Shown one piece after another: positions 1 through 5,812 of a DNA stretch of 11,096 bases. Below the pieces are notes generated by a model. It saw only the letters and a list, made by a program, of their open reading frames with translations, was not told where the DNA came from and made no database searches. Source of the DNA: Deltaproteobacteria bacterium (GTDB lineage: Bacteria > Desulfobacterota > Dissulfuribacteria > Dissulfuribacterales > UBA3076); the NCBI GenBank assembly GCA_021159445.1, contig JAGGRV010000487.1, positions 1 through 11,096 on the forward strand, written 5' to 3'. A program made the position numbers and the translations under genes. Each line of letters begins with the position of its first letter. The first letter of the stretch is position 1.

Positions 1-78
1 TTTGAAACCTGAAAAAGGCTGTTGGCTGTCAGGGGGGAAAGTGAATAATTACGTTGAGGTTAATTGAGTTACTTGAAT
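1..78. other. Upstream leader, no gene seen
   Basis: No coding region can be supported here. The stretch contains a G-run at 31-36 and a GAGG at 56-59, which could serve as a ribosome binding site for a TTG start at 64 (only 4 nt spacing). No clear promoter or terminator is visible. The gene upstream of the window edge is unknown. Confidence 0.3.
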
Positions 79-2742
79 ATGTCAGATATAAATCACCAAA
101 TCACCAAATCACCAAATCACCAAATTCACATGATTGGCATTTGCGGTACCGGGATGGCTGCCCTTGCCGGTTTGCTTAAGGAAAAGGGCTACGAGGTAAA
201 AGGATCTGACAGTCAGGCCTATCCACCTATGAGTGATGTGCTCAAGGGACTGGGTATTCCTGTAACCCTGGGATACCATCCGGACAATCTGGTTTCTAAC
301 CAGCCCGATCACCAAATCACCAAATCACCAAATCACCCACTTCCAGACCTTGTAATAATAGGAAATGTGATCCGGGCCGACAATCCTGAGGCCGGGTATG
401 TGGTCTCCAGGGGCATTCCCCATCTCTCTTTTCCAGAGGCCTTATCTCTTCTGTTTCTGGAGGACATGAAGCCTTTAGTAGTGGCCGGCACCCACGGCAA
501 GACCACTACCTCTTCTTTGCTGGTTTCTGCCCTTGAGGCTTCGGGTGAAGGCCCTGGTTTTATGGTGGGTGGAATGCTTAATGCCTTTGAATCCGGTTTC
601 CGCGTGGGGCGTCCTCCATGGTTTGTACTTGAAGGAGACGAATATGACACGGCATTTTTCGACAAGAGACCGAAGTTTTTACACTATCGTCCATATGGTG
701 TGATTCTTACCAGCATAGAATTTGACCACGCGGATATATATGCTGACCTGGATGCAATAAAGCAGGCCTTTTCCAAACTGGTTGCCTTGATTCCGTCAGA
801 AGGGATCCTTGTGGCCTGTGCGGATTGGCCGGCGGTTGTGGAGGTTTGTGCTCAGGCAAGGTGCAAGGTGGTGACATATGGTGAAAGTCAGGGATGCCAG
901 TGGCAACTGGCTGATCTTTCTGTTGATTCCACTGGTACAAGGTTCACTGCTGTGCACAATGGAGAGATCTGTGGCGAGGCACGGTTAAAACTTCCCGGCA
1001 GACACAATGCCTTGAATGCTTTGAGTACTCTCGCGTTGTGCAGCCATCTTGGAATGGAAGAGGATGCAATTCTTAAGGGCCTGGGCTCTTGTGCCGGAGT
1101 AAAGAGGAGGCAGGAAATCAGGGGGGAGGTGGCCGGAGTTATGGTAATCGATGATTTTGCCCATCATCCAAGGGCGGTCAAGGAGACCCTTGCTGCGCTG
1201 AGGTCAGTATATTCCGGCCGTCGTCTCATAGCTGTGTTTGAGCCAAGGACCAATACCAGCAGAAGGAGTGTCTTCCAGGATATCTATCCTCATTCTTTCA
1301 GTCCTGCTGATCGAGTGCTGGTGCGAGAGGTGCCTGACCCGGAAAAGGCCCCGCCCGGAGACAGGTTTTCATCCAAAAAGCTGGTGGCTGATCTCAAGGA
1401 CAGGGGCATTGATGCGGCCTACTTCCCGGATGCCGGCGCAATTCTTAAGGACCTTGTGGCAAACTGTTCTGATGGTGATGTAGTGGTGATACTCTCCAAT
1501 GGTGATTTTGAAGGCCTGCATGAAAAGCTGTTGTCCGCTCTGTCGTTAAGTCGTCAAGTCGTCGAATCGTCAAGTCGTCGAATCGTTAAATCGTTAAATC
1601 GTCAAATCACCAAATCACCAAATCACCAAATCACCAAATTTAAGGAGCTGTGCAGGAGTTCAAAGGGGCCTGCCAGGAGGGGCCGTCTGCATACTGCGCA
1701 CGGTGTAGTGGAGACGCCCGCATTTATGCCGGTTGGGACCCAGGCCACTGTAAAGGCATTGACACCTGAAGACCTCAAGGAATCCGGGGCCCAGATAATT
1801 TTAAGCAATACCTATCATCTGTATCTGCGTCCTGGTTATGAGATCATAAGGGAACTCGGCGGCTTGCACCGGTTCATGGGGTGGGATCGTCCTATTCTGA
1901 CAGATAGCGGCGGTTTTCAGGTCTACAGTCTTGCAGCACTCGGAAAGGTTGAGGAGGAAGGGCTTACATTTCGCTCACATATAGACGGGTCTCTTCACAA
2001 ACTCACACCGGAACTTGTTATAGAGATCCAGGAGGCCCTAGGTTCAGACATAATGATGTGCCTCGACTCCTGCATCCCTTACCCTGCCGGTAAAGAAGAT
2101 GTAAAAAATGCTACTGAACTGACCACACGATGGGCCAAGAGATCCTTGGAGGCGAGAACAAGGCGGGATCTTTTGTTATTCTCTATTGTGCAGGGGGGGA
2201 TGGACCCTGCGTGGAGACAACGAAGTGCATTAGATCTCCTTGAATTTGGTTTTGATGGATATGCCGTCGGGGGGCTCAGTGTCGGTGAGCCAAAAGAACT
2301 TATGTTTGAGATGATTGATATTACAAGGCCCTTGATCCCGGACAGGTATCCTGTCTATGTAATGGGAGTTGGTAACCCGGAAGACCTGGTTGAGGGAGTG
2401 GCAAGGGGGGTTGATATGTTCGACTGCGTGATGCCTACCAGGAACGCCAGGAACGGGATGCTCTTTACTTCCTTCGGGCACATTGTTATAAAGAATTCTC
2501 GTTTTGCCAGGGATTCGAGGCCAATAGACCCTGCCTGCACGTGTTATACTTGCAGGAATCACTCACGTGCCTATTTGAGGCACCTTTTTATCGCAAAGGA
2601 GTTATTGGCCCATAGGCTTAATACTATTCACAACTTGCATTATTTTTTGCATCTCATGAAAGAGATGCGGGAGGCCATCGAAAAGGATAGGTTTGAGGCC
2701 TTCCAAGAACAGTTTTATATAAAAAGGGAGATCACCAGATGA
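79..2742 (+). CDS. mpl/tgt: Mpl-Tgt fusion: muropeptide ligase joined to tRNA-guanine transglycosylase
   Basis: Two complete enzymes lie in one frame. Nucleotides 79-1542 encode Mpl, which ligates recycled murein tripeptide to UDP-MurNAc in the cytoplasm. Visible are the N-terminal GICGTGMAALAG nucleotide-binding strand, the P-loop GTHGKTT (487-507), the Mur-ligase stretch EGDEYDTAFFDKRPKF followed by SIEFDHADIYADL, and the C-terminal domain with DDFAHHP and ILSNGDFEGLHEKLL. Nucleotides 1639-2739 encode Tgt, which exchanges guanine-34 for a queuine precursor in tRNA. Visible are RRGRLHT, DSGGFQ (Asp codon 1903-1905), MFDCVMPTRNARNG with the nucleophile Asp (2422-2424), and a zinc site of Cys codons 2536, 2542 and 2551 plus His 2629. 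Mpl is usually about 450 aa and Tgt about 370 aa, so the 887-aa product has both at full length. There is no ATG, GTG or TTG in frame between the octamer array and the Tgt core. The start is uncertain: TTG 64 with GAGG, ATG 79 (chosen) or ATG 130, which would cut into the first strand. Tandem octamers interrupt the frame at three places. The TGA overlaps the yajC start. Confidence 0.88.
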   Translation: MSDINHQITKSPNHQIHMIGICGTGMAALAGLLKEKGYEVKGSDSQAYPPMSDVLKGLGIPVTLGYHPDNLVSNQPDHQITKSPNHPLPDLVIIGNVIRADNPEAGYVVSRGIPHLSFPEALSLLFLEDMKPLVVAGTHGKTTTSSLLVSALEASGEGPGFMVGGMLNAFESGFRVGRPPWFVLEGDEYDTAFFDKRPKFLHYRPYGVILTSIEFDHADIYADLDAIKQAFSKLVALIPSEGILVACADWPAVVEVCAQARCKVVTYGESQGCQWQLADLSVDSTGTRFTAVHNGEICGEARLKLPGRHNALNALSTLALCSHLGMEEDAILKGLGSCAGVKRRQEIRGEVAGVMVIDDFAHHPRAVKETLAALRSVYSGRRLIAVFEPRTNTSRRSVFQDIYPHSFSPADRVLVREVPDPEKAPPGDRFSSKKLVADLKDRGIDAAYFPDAGAILKDLVANCSDGDVVVILSNGDFEGLHEKLLSALSLSRQVVESSSRRIVKSLNRQITKSPNHQITKFKELCRSSKGPARRGRLHTAHGVVETPAFMPVGTQATVKALTPEDLKESGAQIILSNTYHLYLRPGYEIIRELGGLHRFMGWDRPILTDSGGFQVYSLAALGKVEEEGLTFRSHIDGSLHKLTPELVIEIQEALGSDIMMCLDSCIPYPAGKEDVKNATELTTRWAKRSLEARTRRDLLLFSIVQGGMDPAWRQRSALDLLEFGFDGYAVGGLSVGEPKELMFEMIDITRPLIPDRYPVYVMGVGNPEDLVEGVARGVDMFDCVMPTRNARNGMLFTSFGHIVIKNSRFARDSRPIDPACTCYTCRNHSRAYLRHLFIAKELLAHRLNTIHNLHYFLHLMKEMREAIEKDRFEAFQEQFYIKREITR
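93..124 (+). repeat. Octamer array site 1: four TCACCAAA units, in-frame at the Mpl N-terminus
   Basis: There are four perfect copies of TCACCAAA, flanked by AA before and TTCACATG after. Translated, the array gives the octapeptide cycle NHQITKSP directly before the conserved first strand of Mpl (IHMIGICGTG). ATG 130 lies downstream of the array, so slippage here could be tolerated if that start is used. Confidence 0.9.
309..337 (+). repeat. Octamer array site 2: 3.6 TCACCAAA units inside Mpl
   Basis: There are three full TCACCAAA units and a partial fourth (TCACC). They are translated as HQITKSPNH between the part of Mpl reading GYHPDNL and the conserved strand PDLVIIGNVI. In ordinary Mur ligases this is a short surface loop, so the repeat appears as an insertion of about 10 residues into a tolerant position. 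It has the same strand and the same unit as sites 1 and 3. Confidence 0.88.
1543..1638 (+). repeat. Octamer array site 3: twelve units forming the Mpl-Tgt linker
   Basis: There are twelve consecutive octamers. Eight are degenerate (TCGTTAAG, TCGTCAAG, TCGTCGAA, TCGTTAAA and similar, with units 2-3 repeated exactly as units 4-5), then come four TCACCAAA units identical to sites 1 and 2. The array is 96 bp, exactly 32 codons, so it keeps frame. It starts right after the Mpl C-terminus (HEKLLSAL) and stops at the first residues of Tgt (FKEL). A TAA (1641-1643) and an AAGGAG (1642-1647) lie directly after it, out of frame at present. Confidence 0.92.
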
Positions 2743-3062
2743 TGATACCGTCAATAGCTTATGCCATGGGCCCTCCTTCCGGAAGTGAAGGGGGAAACCC
2801 ACTCACGGCCTTTCTGCCCCTGATCATTATTTTCGCTATTTTTTATTTCCTTTTGATCAGACCGCAGCAGAAAAGGGCAAAGGATCACAGAAACTTCCTG
2901 GATTCCTTGAGTCGTGGGGAAGAAGTGATAACCACAGGCGGGTTGATAGGCAAGATAACAGGCCTTACAGATAACGTTGTTACCTTGGAAGTGGCAGACA
3001 AGGTAAAGGTCAAGGTAGTACGGGCGCAAATTGCCGGCAAACCCCCCGGGACCAATAAGTAA
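2739..3062 (+). CDS. yajC: YajC, Sec translocase accessory subunit
   Basis: A 107-aa single-span inner-membrane protein of the SecDF-YajC complex, which assists protein export and binds SecYEG and YidC. A short N-terminal segment is followed by a membrane helix at about residues 24-40, then RPQQKR (41-46) and the cytoplasmic tail with GEEVITTGGLIGKITGL, the family signature. Length is typical. The ATG overlaps the tgt stop (ATGA), and AAAAGGGAG at 2722-2730 is a good ribosome binding site, so translation is probably coupled to the fusion gene. The usual next genes, secD and secF, are absent here. The frame is followed by a repeat element and then by convergent mnmE. Confidence 0.95.
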   Translation: MMIPSIAYAMGPPSGSEGGNPLTAFLPLIIIFAIFYFLLIRPQQKRAKDHRNFLDSLSRGEEVITTGGLIGKITGLTDNVVTLEVADKVKVKVVRAQIAGKPPGTNK

Positions 3063-3107
3063 CGTCTATTGTAACTGTTCACGATATTACAACGCCCACT
3101 TTACCGT

Positions 3108-3226
3108 AACCCACCGAACCGTAAGCGTTTACAGGGTGCTGCATATGCGAGGCGTACGGGTACGCAGATGTACTTCCCGTACTTCAAGTGCCCGGCAACA
3201 AAGCAGATGCGGTGCCCTGTGAACCC
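3108..3226 (+). repeat. Palindromic element, tandem copy 1 (119-bp unit)
   Basis: This is the first of two tandem 119-bp units, starting AACCCACCGAACC. From 3121 it carries GTAAGCGTTTACAGGG and ends in CCCTGTGAAC, so its ends are inverted relative to each other, although the last GCTTAC is missing. It has an internal GCGTAC-GG-GTACGC palindrome. It differs from copy 2 at only a few positions (for example TTCCCG versus TCCCTG), which points to a recent duplication. It lies 45 bp after the yajC stop, and its foldback could end transcription from both sides. Confidence 0.88.
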
Positions 3227-3349
3227 AACCCACCGAACCGTAAGCGTTTACAGGGTGCTGCATATGCGAGGCGTACGGGTACGCAGATGTACTCCCTGTA
3301 CTTCAAGTGCCCGGCAACAAAGCAGATGCGGTGCCCTGTGAACGCTTAC
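3227..3349 (+). repeat. Palindromic element, tandem copy 2, abutting the mnmE stop codon
   Basis: The second tandem unit. The complete element runs 3240-3349 (110 bp), with termini GTAAGCGTTTACAGGG and CCCTGTGAACGCTTAC that form long imperfect inverted repeats continuing into GCTGCAT and ATGCGGT. Its last base touches the TAG of mnmE. A third, inverted member lies at the right end of the window. The compact size, inverted ends and lack of coding capacity fit a MITE- or REP-like non-autonomous repeat. Confidence 0.9.
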
Positions 3350-4780
3350 CTATTTGCCAAGGCAGAAATGGCTAAAAATATGATCCAGCACTTCGTCAGT
3401 AATGCTATCTCCTGTAATTTCTCCCAGGACATTCATTGCGTCTCTTAAGTCAATAGAAACCAGATCAGGACTGATACCCTGAGAGATATTGTCAATTGCC
3501 CTGTTCACAGCCTTGCAGGCCGTCTCCAAGGCCTCTTTTTGTCTTAGATTAGGAACTATATCCGGTGGCTCTGCCGGTGCTTCATCCAATAATTTATTTA
3601 TCAGAAGCCTTGACAGGTTCTCAAGCCCTTCTCCTGTAATTGCAGAGGTCCCTACCCAAACGCTGCCGGTCATCTCTTGCATCCGGCTGAAGATCTTGCT
3701 TGCCTGCTTTCCGGCTATGGATTCCCAGGAATGAACCTTGTCTATTTTGTTAAATACTACGAGAATTTTTTTTCGCTTTTTAAGGACATCCAGCGTCTCC
3801 AGTGCCCCGAAATCTTCCGGGCACAAAGGCTCACTCAGATCCAGCATCCAGAGAGCAGCCTGTGCGAATTTTGCTTTTTTTCGAACTTTTTCAATACCAA
3901 TTGTCTCTATTGGATCGGGGTCCGGCCGAATGCCGGCAGTATCAATCAATCTAACCAATATCCCTTCGATGTTAAGAACTGCCTCTATAGTGTCCCTGGT
4001 GGTTCCGGGGATGGAGGTTACAATGGCTCTGTCCTCACAGGCCAGGGCGTTAAGCAGGCTGGATTTCCCGACATTCGGCCTTCCGACAATCAGGACTTCC
4101 GCCCCTTCCTTATAGATCTTTCCCCTGTCGAATGCATTGATCATGGCATTAAGGGGATTTTGAGCACCTGTTATCAGAAGTTCTCTGAGCTGGGTCTCTG
4201 TGATAATTTCTATGTCTTCATCCGGATAGTCTATGGCGACTTCAAGGGTGGCTATAGATTCTTTGATAGTATCGCGGATTTTTTGAATCCCTTTGGATAG
4301 ACATCCCTGCAATTGTTTGACCGCAAGTTGCCCTGCGGTGTCCCCGCAAGCTAGAGACAGGTCAAGCACGGCCTCTGCCTGGGTAAGGTCAATTCTTCCG
4401 TTCAGAAAAGCCCTTTTTGTAAATTCGCCGGGATCTGCCAGACGTACACCTTGTCCGATCAGTGTCTCAAGAATACGACGTAAGATTGCAGGACCGCTGT
4501 GACATTGGATTTCCAGGACGTCTTCTTTTGTATAGCTGTGAGGGGCCTTCATCAGTACGGCCAGAACCTCGTCCATAACGGTATCATCCCGTGGATCGCA
4601 GGCCCAGCCGTAGTAGAGTCGATGGGATTGTATTACTTCAATGGGCTTTGCCGGCCGGAATACGGATCTGAAAAATTGTGCTGAAAGAGGACCGCTTACT
4701 CGAACTATCCCTATCCCGCCTGGTCCTGAGGGAGTAGCCAGGGCAGCTATTGTGTCGTCCTCTCTAGATATGTCAAGCAT
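3350..4780 (-). CDS. mnmE: MnmE (TrmE), tRNA modification GTPase
   Basis: A 476-aa GTPase that works with MnmG to install the 5-aminomethyl-type modification on wobble uridine-34 of tRNAs, using a folate one-carbon donor. The N-terminal folate-binding domain begins DTIAALATPSGPGGIGIVRVSG and includes EFTKRAFLNGRIDLTQAEAV (about 119-138). The G domain inserted in the helical domain has G1 GRPNVGKS (233-240), G2 TTRDT (260-264), G3 DTAG (280-283) and G4 NKID (344-347). The C-terminus is FCLGK with the conserved catalytic Cys (473). The ATG at 4780 was chosen because the family start fits. A TTG start at 4837 would add 19 residues read from heptamer repeat DNA and is unlikely. No good ribosome binding site precedes ATG 4780. 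This is the last gene of the leftward rpmH cluster and is convergent with yajC. Confidence 0.96.
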   Translation of the reverse strand: MLDISREDDTIAALATPSGPGGIGIVRVSGPLSAQFFRSVFRPAKPIEVIQSHRLYYGWACDPRDDTVMDEVLAVLMKAPHSYTKEDVLEIQCHSGPAILRRILETLIGQGVRLADPGEFTKRAFLNGRIDLTQAEAVLDLSLACGDTAGQLAVKQLQGCLSKGIQKIRDTIKESIATLEVAIDYPDEDIEIITETQLRELLITGAQNPLNAMINAFDRGKIYKEGAEVLIVGRPNVGKSSLLNALACEDRAIVTSIPGTTRDTIEAVLNIEGILVRLIDTAGIRPDPDPIETIGIEKVRKKAKFAQAALWMLDLSEPLCPEDFGALETLDVLKKRKKILVVFNKIDKVHSWESIAGKQASKIFSRMQEMTGSVWVGTSAITGEGLENLSRLLINKLLDEAPAEPPDIVPNLRQKEALETACKAVNRAIDNISQGISPDLVSIDLRDAMNVLGEITGDSITDEVLDHIFSHFCLGK

Positions 4781-4792
4781 AAATAGGTAATT

Positions 4793-4918
4793 AGGTAGAA
4801 GGTGGAAGGTAGAAGGCTGAAGGTAGAAAAATATCAATCAACTCGTAACGCTCGAATGCCATGGGTTTTGTTCCTATTAGTCTTCAGCCTTCAGCCTTCA
4901 GCCTTCAGCCTTCCACCT
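4793..4918. repeat. Pair of inverted heptamer arrays between jag and mnmE
   Basis: The left arm (4793-4827) is five 7-bp units (AGGTAGA, AGGTGGA, AGGTAGA, AGGCTGA, AGGTAGA). The right arm (4884-4918) is five units in the opposite orientation (four TCAGCCT and one TCCACCT). Each arm is exactly 35 bp and the spacer is 56 bp. About 28 of 35 positions are complementary, and G-U pairs would add to an RNA stem. The repeat fills the jag-mnmE gap and would form a large hairpin in the transcript just before the mnmE start, so it may lower or tune mnmE expression. No U-run follows, so it is not a classical terminator. Confidence 0.88.
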
Positions 4919-4924
4919 AAACAG

Positions 4925-5734
4925 CTACTTTTTTGTATTGCGTTGCCTGGGCCTGGCGGGGTTGATCACGACCTTGCGCATGATTCCTTCACCTACACTG
5001 TGGGTGCGTATGCCCTTGCCCTTGAGGGTCAAGTGGACCAGTCTACGCTCCCTTGCCCCCAATGGCTGAAGTGTTACCGGGCGTCCGGTTTTTTGGGCCT
5101 TTTTTGCCATACGGTGCGCAAGAAGCGAAATGCTCTTCTCCCTTTTTTCCCGATAGCCCTGTGCTTCCAGCTTAACCCCGGTACGGCTTTCGACCCTGTG
5201 TCGCAAAATACGGTTAACAATATATTCTAATGCATTAAGATTTTGGCCTTCTTTTCCTATGATCAGGGAAAGATCTTCCCCTGATATATCCAGATACGAT
5301 CCTTCTTTGTCGACCTTGATCTCTATCTGTCCCGCAAGGCCGGCCCTATTCAAAAGTTCCTCCGTGATCTCCATGGCAAGAGAGATGTGTTTGTCCCGAT
5401 CTTCCGGAGCCTCTTTGCCAGGTTTGATCACATCCTTTTCGGATTCAGGTGCTTCGGGTGTAACACGATTGGCTTCAGCCTCTATCGGCGCGTTTTCTTC
5501 TTCTGGTTTTTTTTCTGTAACCGGAGGAGTGAGCTCTTTAAGCACGGCCTGTATCTTGGCCTTGCGTCCTCCCAGTCCGAAGATGCCTGTGGACCCCCTG
5601 GTAAGTATATTGATTTCAAGATCGTCAGGCTTTGCCTCAAAATATTTGCATGCAGCTTCTATGGCATAGTCTACGGTTTTGCCGTCAAATTCTTTTGATT
5701 CTTGTGTCGGTACGGAAGATTCATTATGTGTCAT
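4925..5734 (-). CDS. khpB: Jag/KhpB (EloR-like) RNA-binding protein with Jag_N, KH and R3H domains
   Basis: A 269-aa cytoplasmic single-stranded nucleic acid binding protein, commonly encoded next to yidC. In Firmicutes, KhpB/EloR pairs with KhpA and affects cell elongation. The Jag_N domain spans about 13-67 (GSTGIFGLGGRKAKI), then an acidic, Pro/Glu-rich linker (about 70-112), a KH domain with IIGKEGQNLNALEYIVNRI (158-176) and a C-terminal R3H domain with Arg230 and His234 (RRLVH). The frame ends with a basic tail. ATG 5734 follows an AAGTGGAAT stretch that is a weak ribosome binding site. It sits between yidC (78 bp gap) and mnmE. Its role here is inferred from family and context. Confidence 0.93.
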   Translation of the reverse strand: MTHNESSVPTQESKEFDGKTVDYAIEAACKYFEAKPDDLEINILTRGSTGIFGLGGRKAKIQAVLKELTPPVTEKKPEEENAPIEAEANRVTPEAPESEKDVIKPGKEAPEDRDKHISLAMEITEELLNRAGLAGQIEIKVDKEGSYLDISGEDLSLIIGKEGQNLNALEYIVNRILRHRVESRTGVKLEAQGYREKREKSISLLAHRMAKKAQKTGRPVTLQPLGARERRLVHLTLKGKGIRTHSVGEGIMRKVVINPARPRQRNTKK

Positions 5735-5775
5735 TATTTTTTATTCCACTTAGTATTTATATGAAAGTCTTAGAT

Positions 5776-5812
5776 TCTCATGCTTCGTTGTGCCTGTCTG
5801 CGGGCATGGAGA
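5776..5812 (-). other. Imperfect stem-loop after yidC
   Basis: TCTCATGC (5776-5783) pairs with GCATGGAGA (5804-5812) with one bulge, and TGCC/GGCA nests inside. It begins directly after the yidC stop codon in the yidC-jag gap. There is no following U-run on the minus strand, so it is more likely a processing or attenuation structure, or a small palindromic repeat, than an intrinsic terminator. Confidence 0.4.

Noticed and set aside
93..1638. CRISPR-like direct repeats
   Set aside because: The units are 8 bp, contiguous and without spacers, and they are inside a coding frame.
1543..1638. Simple sequencing frameshift creating the Mpl-Tgt fusion
   Set aside because: Not excluded, but the array is exactly 96 bp with regular octamers and both flanking domains stay in one frame, so no error is needed to explain it. 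A wrong repeat count in assembly remains possible and is noted in the findings.
3031..3448. Two overlapping + strand frames of 63 and 86 aa with the same internal peptide
   Set aside because: They are read from the tandem palindromic element and run into antisense mnmE. There is no ribosome binding site and no known domain.
4781..4837. 19-residue N-terminal extension of MnmE from a TTG start
   Set aside because: The extension is encoded by the heptamer array, and the family N-terminus begins near the ATG at 4780.
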